NCBI GenBank assembly: GCA_007134165.1
Contig: SLLJ01000291.1
Location: forward strand, 1 to 15,295
Direction: 5' to 3'
DNA from: Nitriliruptoraceae bacterium
Lineage (GTDB): Bacteria; Actinomycetota; Nitriliruptoria; Nitriliruptorales; Nitriliruptoraceae
DNA length: 15,295 nt
The notes below the pieces were generated by a model. That model had not been told where the DNA came from, searched no databases, and worked only from the letters and a program-made list of their open reading frames with translations. This document shows positions 1 to 6,549 of the stretch, one piece after another; positions within the stretch are counted from its first letter, which is position 1, and every line of letters begins with the position of its first letter. The position numbers were made by a program, and so were the translations under genes.

Positions 1-3
1 CCG

Positions 4-117
4 ACGCGGCGTACCCACACGGACACCCACGACCGGTTGCGTACGCCGCATCCCCCACGGTGGACCACGCGGCGTACCCATCCGGTCACCCATGACCGCC
101 TCGGTACGCCGCATCCC
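4..117. repeat. Two 51-bp direct repeats, each with an internal inverted repeat
   Basis: Copy 1 is at 4-54 and copy 2 at 67-117, a 63-bp period with a 12-bp gap. I count 8 mismatches in 51 positions. The outer 14 bases at each end are identical and the middle is variable. Each copy has complementary ends: GCGGCGTAC at 6-14 with GTACGCCGC at 41-49, and GCGGCGTACC at 69-78 with GGTACGCCGC at 103-112. Copy 2 has a second dyad in its loop, GGTCA 84-88 with TGACC 93-97. The array may continue left of the window. It could be a REP/MITE-like palindromic element, a terminator pair for an upstream gene, or an operator region. The sequence does not decide between these. Confidence 0.8.
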
Positions 118-172
118 GCTTACCGGGCCCGGGGGCAACGCGGGCCGGGCGTCGGATCCCCGGCCACGTCAG

Positions 173-178
173 TAGGCT
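173..178 (+). promoter_or_regulatory. Candidate -10 element (TAGGCT) of the CoA-transferase gene
   Basis: TAGGCT fits the actinobacterial TANNNT -10 pattern. The same hexamer occurs at two other likely promoters in this window (6537-6542, and complement of 9574-9579). No clear -35 is seen. If it is used, transcription would start near 185 and the 16-bp tandem repeats would lie in a leader of about 145 nt. This is inference from pattern only. Confidence 0.35.
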
Positions 179-180
179 CC

Positions 181-308
181 GCGCCGATCCCGGTCCGCGC
201 CGATCCCGGTCCGCGCCGATCCCGGTCCGCGACGACCACGGTCAGAGACGACCACGGTCAGAGACGACCACGGTCCGCGCCGATCACGGTCCGAGACAAC
301 CACGGTCT
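181..308. repeat. Tandem repeat, eight 16-bp units
   Basis: There are eight abutting units with no slippage, at 181, 197, 213, 229, 245, 261, 277 and 293. The first three are identical (GCGCCGATCCCGGTCC). Later units drift toward GAGACGACCACGGTCA, with blocks of alternating type. Most units contain the small dyad GACC-NN-GGTC or its GATC/GGTC wobble form. The array stops 20 bp before the ATG at 329, so it lies in the promoter or leader of the CoA-transferase gene. A phased regulator-binding array, a structured leader, or a neutral minisatellite are all possible. Confidence 0.9.
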
Positions 309-318
309 ACCACCCAGC

Positions 319-323
319 AGGAG
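319..323 (+). promoter_or_regulatory. Shine-Dalgarno site fixing the CoA-transferase start
   Basis: AGGAG lies 5 nt before the ATG at 329. It supports this start over the longer open frames that run through the upstream repeats. Confidence 0.8.
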
Positions 324-328
324 ACAGC

Positions 329-1624
329 ATGTCGGTGCACGAGGGCTACCGCCAGCGACTGGTCGAGGCCGCCGAGGCCATCCGCCTGGTCCGCGACGGC
401 GACACCATCGTCGTTCCCATCGCCGCCGGCGAACCTCCGGCGCTGCTCGAAGCGCTCTCCGAGCAACGGCGCAGCCTGCGCGGGGTCACCGTGTTCCAGA
501 TGCTGCCGCTGCGTACCCCCGACTACCTCGACCCGGACACCGCCGAGCACGTGCGCCACGTCTCGCCGTTCCTCGGCGGACCGAGCCGACCCGGCGTCGC
601 CGAAGGGTGGGCGGAGTACAGCCCGGCGTACTTCTCGGAGATCCCGGACCTGATCCGCCGTGGCCTGCAACCCTGCGACGTGGTCTTCGCCCAGTGCTCG
701 CCGATGGACGAGTACGGCTACTTCTGCCTGGGCCTGTCCCCCGACTACACCATGGCCGCGATCAGCCAGGCCCGGGCCGTGGTGCTCGAGGTCAACGAGC
801 AGGTGCCGTTCACGTTCGGCAACTGCCACGTGCACCTCTCCCAAGTCACCGCGGTCGTCGAAGGCGACCAGCCGCTGTTCGAGCTACCGGCGGCCACGGT
901 GGGACCGGTCGAGCAGGCCATCGGCGGCTACGTCAGCGAGATGATCCCCGACGGGGCCACCCTGCAGATCGGCATCGGCGCGATCCCCGACGCCGTCGTG
1001 CAGCAACTCTCGGACAAGTCGGACCTCGGCGTGCACACCGAGATGTTCGGCGACGGGATCCTGACCCTGCTCGAGGCCGGGGTGGTCACCAACCGGCGCA
1101 AGGCCCTGCGCAACGGCAAGATGATCGCCACCTTCGCGCTGGGTTCGTCGCGGCTGTACCGCTTCATGCACCGCAACCCGGTGCTGCAGATGCACCCGGT
1201 CGACTTCACCAACGACCCGTTCCTCGCCGGACAGAACGACCGACTGCACTCGATCAACGGGGCGCTGCAGGTCGACCTGATCGGCCAGTGCGGGTCGGAG
1301 AGCCTCGGTCACCGCCCCTACTCGGGCACCGGCGGGCAGGTCGACTTCGTGCGGGCGGCCAACCGCTCCAAGGACGGCAAGTCCTTCATCGTGCTGCCCT
1401 CCACCGCCAAGGGCGGCACCGTCTCGCGCATCTCCCCCACCCTCAGCCCCGGCACCCACGTGACGACCAGCAAGAACGACGTGAACTACGTCGTCACCGA
1501 GTACGGCGTGGCCCAACTGCGTGGGCGCAGCACCCGGCAACGAGCCCGGGCGCTGATCGGCATCGCCCACCCTGACTTCCGCGCGGAGTTGACCGAGGCC
1601 GCCGAGCAGATGCGCCTGGCCTGA
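329..1624 (+). CDS. Acetyl-CoA hydrolase / 4-hydroxybutyrate CoA-transferase family protein
   Basis: 431 aa, near the usual family length. It belongs to the acetyl-CoA hydrolase/transferase (Cat1 / 4-hydroxybutyrate CoA-transferase) family of cytoplasmic enzymes, which move CoA between short-chain acyl groups through a glutamyl-CoA thioester. The N-terminal half (about 1-190) holds the first Rossmann-like lobe. The second lobe has GIGAIPDAV (215-223) followed by GVHTEMFGDG, in which Glu238 is the expected nucleophile. It continues with TNRRKALRNGKM and ends in the typical GIAHPDFRAEL near the C-terminus. The ATG has a good Shine-Dalgarno site. The gene is alone on its strand, converges with hisG across 55 bp, and has an unusual repeat-filled leader. 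The exact acyl substrate (acetate, 4-hydroxybutyrate, butyrate or propionate) cannot be read from the sequence. Family certain, substrate unknown. Confidence 0.9.
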   Translation: MSVHEGYRQRLVEAAEAIRLVRDGDTIVVPIAAGEPPALLEALSEQRRSLRGVTVFQMLPLRTPDYLDPDTAEHVRHVSPFLGGPSRPGVAEGWAEYSPAYFSEIPDLIRRGLQPCDVVFAQCSPMDEYGYFCLGLSPDYTMAAISQARAVVLEVNEQVPFTFGNCHVHLSQVTAVVEGDQPLFELPAATVGPVEQAIGGYVSEMIPDGATLQIGIGAIPDAVVQQLSDKSDLGVHTEMFGDGILTLLEAGVVTNRRKALRNGKMIATFALGSSRLYRFMHRNPVLQMHPVDFTNDPFLAGQNDRLHSINGALQVDLIGQCGSESLGHRPYSGTGGQVDFVRAANRSKDGKSFIVLPSTAKGGTVSRISPTLSPGTHVTTSKNDVNYVVTEYGVAQLRGRSTRQRARALIGIAHPDFRAELTEAAEQMRLA

Positions 1625-1626
1625 GT

Positions 1627-1664
1627 CAGCCGCCCGGGCGACAGATTCGGCCGCGCGGCGGCTG
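1627..1664. terminator. Inverted repeat between convergent genes (possible bidirectional terminator)
   Basis: CAGCCGCC at 1627-1634 pairs perfectly with GGCGGCTG at 1657-1664, leaving a GC-rich 22-nt loop. It sits exactly between the stop codons of the CoA-transferase gene (+) and hisG (-). Neither side has a T-tract, so a classical intrinsic terminator is not shown. Position is the main argument. Confidence 0.4.
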
Positions 1665-1679
1665 GCTGCGCCCCCCGGT

Positions 1680-2603
1680 CTAGAGCGCGGAGGAGAAGTA
1701 GGCGCTGACCGCCGACACCCACACATCGGTGGCGCCGGCCTCCACCAGGCTGGCCAGCGAGGTGGACACCGCCGCACGCGGCACCAGGGCGATCGCACGG
1801 AACCCGCCGTCCTCGGTGACGGACGCGCGGGCGATGCGCGACTCGGGCGAGAGGATCGCGGCGATGTCCATCGGGTTGCTGGCGATGACGTGCACCTGCA
1901 CGTAGGTGCTGGCGCGTACCGCGCCGCGCAGCAGTTCGGCCAGCGTGCGCAGCTTGCGTGCCTTCCAGTGGGTGTCGTCGAACACCGAACGGTTGGCGAT
2001 GAACTGGTTGCGGGAAACGAAGATCTCGGCGACCTCGCGCAGCTGGTTGGACTTCAGCGAGGCGCCGGTCTCGGTCGCCTCGATGATCGCATCCGCGAAG
2101 GTGCCGGCCTTGGCCTCGGTCGCCCCCCAGGAGAACTCCACGCGGGCGTCGATGCCGCTGCGGGCCAGCCACATCCTCGACACCCCGACCAGTTCGGTGG
2201 AGATCACGAACTCCTCACCGGCGGCCCGCTTGCGTTCGCAGGCGTCGCGCAGGTCATCGACGGTGCGCACCGGGTTGGCTTCGGGGACGGCCAGCACCCA
2301 GCGGATCGGTCGGGTGCTCTGCCGCGCGTAGGGCAGCTCAGCCAGCGTGACGATGTGGGGCAGCACGCCCTGCTCGACGATCCAGTCCTTGCCCGACAGC
2401 CCGGCGTCGATCCGGCCCGAGCCGACGTAGACCGGGATCTCCTGGGGCTTGAGCAGCACCGGACGGATCTGGGCGTCGTTGGAGGACAGCCACAGGTCAC
2501 GGCTCGAACCCCCGAAGGACAGCCCGACCCGTTCGAAAGCGGCCAGCGTCGACTCCTGCAGGCTGCCCTTGGGGATCCCGAGGGTGACGACGGTGTCGCT
2601 CAT
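1680..2603 (-). CDS. hisG: ATP phosphoribosyltransferase, long form
   Basis: 307 aa. HisG catalyses the first step of histidine synthesis, ATP + PRPP to N1-(5-phosphoribosyl)-ATP, in the cytoplasm. Visible marks are GIPKGSLQ at the N-terminus, the LLKPQEIPVYVGSGRIDAGLSG segment around 50-71, and the PRPP-binding stretch DAIIEATETGASLKSN (171-186). Residues about 218-307 form the ACT-like regulatory domain of the long, histidine-inhibited form, so a HisZ subunit should not be needed. The usual GSVE-type motif is replaced by WGATEAK (159-165); I recall this variant from other bacterial HisG subgroups. The ATG overlaps the hisS stop as ATGA and has no strong Shine-Dalgarno site, so translational coupling is likely. 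No other his biosynthesis gene is in the window. Confidence 0.93.
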   Translation of the reverse strand: MSDTVVTLGIPKGSLQESTLAAFERVGLSFGGSSRDLWLSSNDAQIRPVLLKPQEIPVYVGSGRIDAGLSGKDWIVEQGVLPHIVTLAELPYARQSTRPIRWVLAVPEANPVRTVDDLRDACERKRAAGEEFVISTELVGVSRMWLARSGIDARVEFSWGATEAKAGTFADAIIEATETGASLKSNQLREVAEIFVSRNQFIANRSVFDDTHWKARKLRTLAELLRGAVRASTYVQVHVIASNPMDIAAILSPESRIARASVTEDGGFRAIALVPRAAVSTSLASLVEAGATDVWVSAVSAYFSSAL

Positions 2604-4072
2604 CGCCCGGCGTCACCGTCGTCGAGCAGCCCACGCACCGCCGCGGGCAGCTGCTCACGGGCGCAGCTGATCTGTCCGGTCTGCCCGGCCTTGCGGTAGG
2701 TCTCACGATCGGCGATGTCGGCGCGCTGCTCGCTGCCGGCGCGCAGGTCCTTGACGGTCACCTGGTCCGCTTCGAGCTCCTTGCGCCCGACCATCACCGC
2801 CGCCCGGTAGCCCAGGCTGTTGGCGTACGACAGCTGGCGCCCGACCTTGCCCTGGTCCTTGCCGACGTACAGTTCCGCGCCGATGCCCTCGGCCCGCAGC
2901 TTCGCGGCGATGCCCGAGGACACCGCGGCGTCCACACCCGGCATGACCAGCACCAGCACCTGCACCCGGTCGGCGCCGGTGCCCAGGTCGACATCGAGGT
3001 TGCGCAGGCCAGTGACCAGGCGGTCCAGGCCGATCGAGGCCCCGACCATCGGCACGGCTTCGTCGAGGAAGCGGCTGACCAGCCCGTCGTAGCGTCCGCC
3101 GCCGACGACCGAGCCCACCCCGCCGCCGGCCAGCGTGCCCTCGTAGACGGTGCCGGTGTAGTAGGCCAGTCCGCGGGCCAGGCTCGGATCGAAGCGGGCG
3201 GACTCCTCGGCCACACCGAGTGCCTCGAGGTGGGCGGTGAGCTCGGTGGCCTCGGCCAGCGCCGCCTCGCTGAGCTCGCTGGGGGCGAGGTGCCCCGCGA
3301 GCGCAGCCACCACCTCGGCGCGGGTGGCGCCGGTCACGGCCACGAAGTCCAGCAGCGCATCGACCACCCCGCCGGTCAACCCCACCCCCGGGATGAAGTC
3401 GCCCGAGCGGTCGTAGCGGCCTTCGCGCAGCTCCTCGGCGAGCTGTCGGTCGGTGATGCGGTCGCTCTTGTCGAGCACCCGAAGCACGTGGGCGCAGCGC
3501 TCGGGATCGACGATGCCGACCCCGGCGAGGAACGCGTCGACGAGCTTGCGGTTGTTCACGCGCAGGTAGAAGGGCGGGCCGTCGTCGCCTCGGGGCAGCT
3601 CGAGGGCAGCGAAGGCGTCGACCATCACCGCCACGATCTCGGCGTCGGCGGCGATGGACTCGGTGCCGGCGACGTCGATGTCGACCTGGGTGAACTGGCG
3701 GAAGCGGCCCTGCTCGGGCTGAGGATCGTCGGCACGGAACACCGGCCCGAGGTGGTAGCGCCGGAAGGGCAGCTTGATCGGGTCGGGCGTGTACTGGGCG
3801 ATGATGCGCGCGAAGGGAACGGTCAAGTCGAAGCGCAGACCCACCGTCTGCTGCTCAGGGTTGAGCAGCTGGAAGATCTGCGCGTCGGCTTCGTCACCCC
3901 CGGAGCCGACCAGGGTCGGCAGCAGCTCCATCACCGGCGTGTCCAGCGGCACGTAGCCGTAGTGCTCGTAGACCGCGCGGATGCGGCGCACGAGCTCGTT
4001 CTGCAGCGACATCTCGGCGGGCAGCACGTCCCGGAAGCCGCGCAGGGTTTGCGGACGGACGAGCCGGCTCAT
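2600..4072 (-). CDS. hisS: Histidyl-tRNA synthetase (divergent, Caulobacter-like type)
   Basis: 490 aa class II synthetase that charges tRNA-His. Visible are LRGFRDVLP (10-18), the FDLTVPFARI segment (81-90), motif 2 RRYHLGPVFRADDPQPEQGR (104-123) running into FRQFTQVDIDVAG, the histidine-binding RGLAYYTG (300-307), GGGRYDGL (324-331) and motif 3 GASIGLDRL (344-352), followed by an anticodon-binding domain. The middle segment with VNNRK and GRYDRSGDF..G.GL resembles, from memory, the divergent HisRS of Rhizobiales/Caulobacterales rather than the E. coli type. The usual Asp of RGLDYYTG is Ala303, but the preceding Arg300 is kept. Catalytic motifs and full length argue for a true synthetase rather than HisZ. 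GAGGAAG precedes the ATG by a few nt. A tRNA-His gene lies 50 bp upstream on the same strand, and hisG overlaps its stop. Confidence 0.92.
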   Translation of the reverse strand: MSRLVRPQTLRGFRDVLPAEMSLQNELVRRIRAVYEHYGYVPLDTPVMELLPTLVGSGGDEADAQIFQLLNPEQQTVGLRFDLTVPFARIIAQYTPDPIKLPFRRYHLGPVFRADDPQPEQGRFRQFTQVDIDVAGTESIAADAEIVAVMVDAFAALELPRGDDGPPFYLRVNNRKLVDAFLAGVGIVDPERCAHVLRVLDKSDRITDRQLAEELREGRYDRSGDFIPGVGLTGGVVDALLDFVAVTGATRAEVVAALAGHLAPSELSEAALAEATELTAHLEALGVAEESARFDPSLARGLAYYTGTVYEGTLAGGGVGSVVGGGRYDGLVSRFLDEAVPMVGASIGLDRLVTGLRNLDVDLGTGADRVQVLVLVMPGVDAAVSSGIAAKLRAEGIGAELYVGKDQGKVGRQLSYANSLGYRAAVMVGRKELEADQVTVKDLRAGSEQRADIADRETYRKAGQTGQISCAREQLPAAVRGLLDDGDAGR

Positions 4073-4098
4073 GCTTCCTCGATGCTGGTCGAACCATT

Positions 4099-4112
4099 GC
4101 CGGAGGTCCGGC
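4099..4112. other. Small inverted repeat between tRNA-His and hisS
   Basis: GCCGGA and TCCGGC flank a GG centre; as RNA this gives about a 5-bp stem with a 4-nt loop. It is the only structure in the 50-bp spacer and has no T-tract on the minus-strand side. It may aid processing of the tRNA away from the hisS message. A role is inferred only. Confidence 0.3.
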
Positions 4113-4122
4113 GTGCGCGTGG

Positions 4123-4196
4123 TGGTACCGGGAACGGGAATTGAACCCGTGCCACCTGATCCACAATCAGGTGCTCTACCACTGAGCTATCCCGGC
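4123..4196 (-). tRNA. tRNA-His (anticodon GTG), lacking the G-1:C73 pair
   Basis: Full cloverleaf of 74 nt with CCA encoded. Acceptor GCCGGGA (4196-4190) pairs with TCCCGGT (4133-4127). D arm is GCTC/GAGC. The anticodon stem CCTGA/TCAGG holds loop TTGTGGA with anticodon GTG. T arm is ACGGG/CCCGT with loop TTCAATT. CCA is at 4125-4123. Nearly all bacterial tRNA-His have an extra encoded G-1 paired with C73. Here the base at -1 is A, the discriminator is A73, and the first pair is a G1-U72 wobble. That is the arrangement described for Caulobacter crescentus tRNA-His. The gene lies 27 bp after the dipeptidase stop and 50 bp before hisS on the same strand, so it may be cut from a shared transcript. 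Confidence 0.95.
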
Positions 4197-4223
4197 TCGC
4201 CCTGCCACGGACTGATGGCAGGC

Positions 4224-4958
4224 TCAGACAGGCTTGGAGAGTATGCCCGCCAGGTCGGGTCGGGAGTCTAGCGATCGGTGCCCGACTTGGGAAAACAGTG
4301 CCCGCGGCTTGTTGTAGTAGGCGGCCCACTCCTTGTCGCCGTAGGAGAAGTGCCACCACTCGCCGTCGAACGGCGCGAAGCCGGCCGAGATCATCACTCG
4401 GCGCAGCAGCTGGCGGTTGGACCACGCCTCGGCGCTGATGAACGGCGAGAAGGTGAACGAGTCGTCGGAGAAGTCCCACACCGAGGTGCCCATGTCGACC
4501 GGCACACCGTCGCGCAGGATGTGCACGTCCACCGCGCCGCCGGTCGGATGGCCCGACACCTCGGGCACGGCGATCTTGCGGTGGGTGGCGCTGAGCAGTT
4601 GCTGCTCGTCGTCGAAGCGGGGGGCCAGCTCGGCCTTGGCCGCTTCGAACAGCTGCTGCTGGACCTCGAGGGTGCGGTAGCCGTAGACCAGCTCGAGCCG
4701 GAAGGCCGAATCGTGGTTGCGCAGCTCCTGCCCGGCCCAGAACAGCCGGTCGAGCACGGTCTCGCGCAGCAGGATCTTCTCGCCGGTGTAGGGGATCATG
4801 TCCTGGTTCTGGTGGTCGACGTTGAGCACCGGCGAGGGTCGCACCGGCAGGAACGGGGCCTCGTCCTCATGGTCGTCGACGGGGATGTCGAGGTAGTCGC
4901 GGAAGTCGAGCATCTTGTCGGCCAGCAGCTCGTAGACCGCTGTGCGGCTCTCGCTCAT
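4224..4958 (-). CDS. M15D family zinc metallopeptidase (VanX/DdpX-like D-Ala-D-Ala dipeptidase)
   Basis: 244 aa, slightly longer than VanX. The family splits D-alanyl-D-alanine or related D,D-dipeptides using Zn. The substrate-side arginine is in YGYR (Arg95). The zinc site is SGHPTGGAVD (His137, Asp144) plus EWWH (catalytic Glu200, ligand His203). The stretch PVDMGTSVWDFSDDS is also VanX-like. No signal peptide is seen, so it should act in the cytoplasm. The ATG overlaps the stop of the GNAT-epimerase gene as ATGA, so the two are translationally coupled. No vanH, vanA or two-component vanR/vanS genes accompany it, so a vancomycin-resistance role is not supported. Recycling of peptidoglycan dipeptides or turnover of other D-amino-acid peptides is more likely. 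Family is clear; substrate is not. Confidence 0.85.
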   Translation of the reverse strand: MSESRTAVYELLADKMLDFRDYLDIPVDDHEDEAPFLPVRPSPVLNVDHQNQDMIPYTGEKILLRETVLDRLFWAGQELRNHDSAFRLELVYGYRTLEVQQQLFEAAKAELAPRFDDEQQLLSATHRKIAVPEVSGHPTGGAVDVHILRDGVPVDMGTSVWDFSDDSFTFSPFISAEAWSNRQLLRRVMISAGFAPFDGEWWHFSYGDKEWAAYYNKPRALFSQVGHRSLDSRPDLAGILSKPV

Positions 4959-6319
4959 CGCAGCATCACCTCACCGTCGGACAGCACCTCGACCTCGCCG
5001 GCGATCCAGGCCTCGGCGACGCGGCCAATCGCGTCAGCATAGTGGGCACCGGCTCGGATGATCCGGCCCGAGGGTTGACCCACGTCGACCTCCACGGGCG
5101 CCTGGCGCTGGTGGGCCAGCGCCACCGCGATCGCGCCGGTGCCGCTGCCACAGGCCGTCTCGTCGAACACCGTGTCGACCTCGTCGACCCACACCGAGAA
5201 CGCCGCCTGCGCGGCGTCAGGCTGCCAGCAGGTCACGCCCAGCGCCCCCCGGTCGAGCAGCGGGTCACGCTCGCCGCCGTCGGGGACATCGCGCAACTCG
5301 TCGAGCAGCGCGCGGCGAGCCGTGTCACCCGGCAGTTCGTCGCCGGCAACCACGAGGTGGGTGATCCCCTCCAGGCCCACCAGCACACCGTGCGAGGTGG
5401 GACGCACCACCTCGGCGTCGTCGGGCAGCGGCAGGTGCAGGCGCACCCCGTGCGCGTCGACCTCGAAGGCCAGCGGCGCGCGGACCCCGCTGGCCTCGAG
5501 CCAGCCGCACATCGGCCGGCCCCGGGTGGCCAACCGCACGACGCTGCGAGCGGCGTTGCCGCAGAACTCCCCGCCGAACATCTCCATGCGGGCGATGGCG
5601 CGGGGATCGAACGGCTCGGTGACGAAGCAGCACTGCTCGATGCCGGGCAGGTCCGGATGCGCGTCGGCCAGCGCCCGGATCAGTCGCCGATTCAGCGTGG
5701 CACGATCCTCATCGAGCCGGTGCTGGTCGAACACGACCGCGGTGGCGTTGCCCGACGGGTAGGTGACCGCCACCCGGTGCAACCGGTCGGGGTCGGCGCA
5801 CGGCGAGACGGTGGCGGGCCCCGGCCGGGTCAGGCGCACGCTGCGGTGCAGCCGGCTGCGTCCCGCGACGTCGGTGCGGGGCACCAGCGTGGCCGCCCCG
5901 TCGGGCTCGAAGCCGTGCGCGCGGTACAGGCCCAGCGCGGCATGGTTGTCGGCCTTGGTCCACACCTCGACGCAGACGGCCTGGCGCACCGGCGGGTGGT
6001 CGAGCAGCGCGCTGAGCAGGCGCCGGCCGAGCCCGACCCCCTGCCGGTCGGGGTGCACGGCGAACTCGGCGAGGTGGTAACGGCCGGGGACGCGCTGCTC
6101 GCCGCCCGCCAACGCGACCGCCTCGCCGCGGTCGTGGGCGAGCAGGACCTCGCCGCCGCGTCGGAGCAGTCCGGTCAACGCCGCCTCGGCGTCCGCCGCG
6201 GAGATCGCTTCGAGGTACGGCGGGCGGGAGAACGCCGCCCGGTAGAGGTCCACGGCCGCAGCCCAGTCGGGGGCCCGGCCGGTCGGACCCGGCTCGAGTG
6301 GTTGGAGATCGAGAGGCAC
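4955..6319 (-). CDS. GNAT N-acetyltransferase fused to a DapF-superfamily epimerase
   Basis: 454 aa, two domains. Residues about 18-165 are a GNAT acetyltransferase; the acetyl-CoA motif is FAVHPDRQGVGLGRRLL (86-102), followed by the NHAALGLYRAHGF motif. Residues about 180-454 are a two-cysteine, cofactor-free epimerase fold of the diaminopimelate epimerase superfamily: YPSGNATAV (187-195), first catalytic Cys253 in GGEFCGNAAR, and second Cys390 in FDETACGSGTGA. Both cysteines are present, so activity is expected. GGEFCGNAAR differs from the ELCGNG of housekeeping DapF, so the substrate may be another amino acid. The start is a GTG without a clear Shine-Dalgarno site, so the exact N-terminus is uncertain. 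It is coupled by ATGA to the VanX-like gene. Domain assignment is solid; the joint function (racemise, then N-acetylate?) is inference. Confidence 0.83.
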   Translation of the reverse strand: MPLDLQPLEPGPTGRAPDWAAAVDLYRAAFSRPPYLEAISAADAEAALTGLLRRGGEVLLAHDRGEAVALAGGEQRVPGRYHLAEFAVHPDRQGVGLGRRLLSALLDHPPVRQAVCVEVWTKADNHAALGLYRAHGFEPDGAATLVPRTDVAGRSRLHRSVRLTRPGPATVSPCADPDRLHRVAVTYPSGNATAVVFDQHRLDEDRATLNRRLIRALADAHPDLPGIEQCCFVTEPFDPRAIARMEMFGGEFCGNAARSVVRLATRGRPMCGWLEASGVRAPLAFEVDAHGVRLHLPLPDDAEVVRPTSHGVLVGLEGITHLVVAGDELPGDTARRALLDELRDVPDGGERDPLLDRGALGVTCWQPDAAQAAFSVWVDEVDTVFDETACGSGTGAIAVALAHQRQAPVEVDVGQPSGRIIRAGAHYADAIGRVAEAWIAGEVEVLSDGEVMLR

Positions 6320-6432
6320 GGGTCGGCTCGAGGTGCGGGGGACAGGAGACGCTTCCGACCGCGTGCCGCGGCCCTCGCGGTCGGGGATTCGCAGACGGGG
6401 CGTCGCGGACGAGGGGTCGAACCCCGGCCCGC

Positions 6433-6456
6433 CGGCACGATGGTGCCGTCAGGGTA
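6433..6456 (-). promoter_or_regulatory. Candidate promoter and operator dyad for the leftward cluster
   Basis: On the minus strand TACCCT (6456-6451) fits TANNNT. Two bases downstream begins a perfect 6-bp dyad, CGGCAC / GTGCCG with a 4-nt centre (6433-6448), which would cover the start of transcription. This is a typical place for a repressor site. It is the best promoter candidate in the 230-bp divergent gap before the GNAT-epimerase gene, with a leader of about 125 nt. No -35 is evident. Confidence 0.3.
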
Positions 6457-6536
6457 GCCCCGCGGTCGGGAGGGGCGCCCCGAGGGACCGCCGAGCGCCA
6501 GCGACGGGCGTGCGGGACCCGACGGGAGTTGGCTCG

Positions 6537-6542
6537 TAGGCT
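6537..6542 (+). promoter_or_regulatory. Candidate -10 (TAGGCT) for a leaderless SLH-hydrolase mRNA
   Basis: TAGGCT ends 7 nt before the ATG at 6550, which is where transcription would begin in an actinobacterial leaderless gene. No Shine-Dalgarno sequence sits at a normal distance before this ATG, which supports a leaderless reading. Confidence 0.5.
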
Positions 6543-6549
6543 GCATGGC

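Noticed and set aside
4..117. CRISPR array
   Set aside because: Only two imperfect 51-bp units with a 12-bp gap, variable in the middle rather than between units; no cas genes nearby.
37..1575. Long plus-strand open frame through the left repeats and the CoA-transferase gene
   Set aside because: Arg/Pro-rich product with no domain; it is the shadow frame of the clearly recognised CoA-transferase, and its start lies in tandem repeats.
2600..4072. HisZ instead of HisS
   Set aside because: The protein has full length, class II motifs 2 and 3, the Arg of the histidine-binding motif and an anticodon-binding domain, and the neighbouring HisG is the long form that does not need HisZ.
4224..4958. 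Vancomycin-resistance vanX
   Set aside because: The catalytic motifs fit the VanX family, but there is no vanH, vanA or vanRS partner; the context is an epimerase fusion and histidine genes.
6413..6425. T-arm-like GGGGTTCGACCCC on the minus strand, possible tRNA
   Set aside because: No matching acceptor stem, D arm or 7-nt anticodon loop could be built on either side.
6298..6549. N-terminal extension of the SLH-hydrolase gene to 6298
   Set aside because: It would hide a good signal peptide behind 84 low-complexity residues and overlap the start of the divergent gene; the -10 spacing favours 6550.
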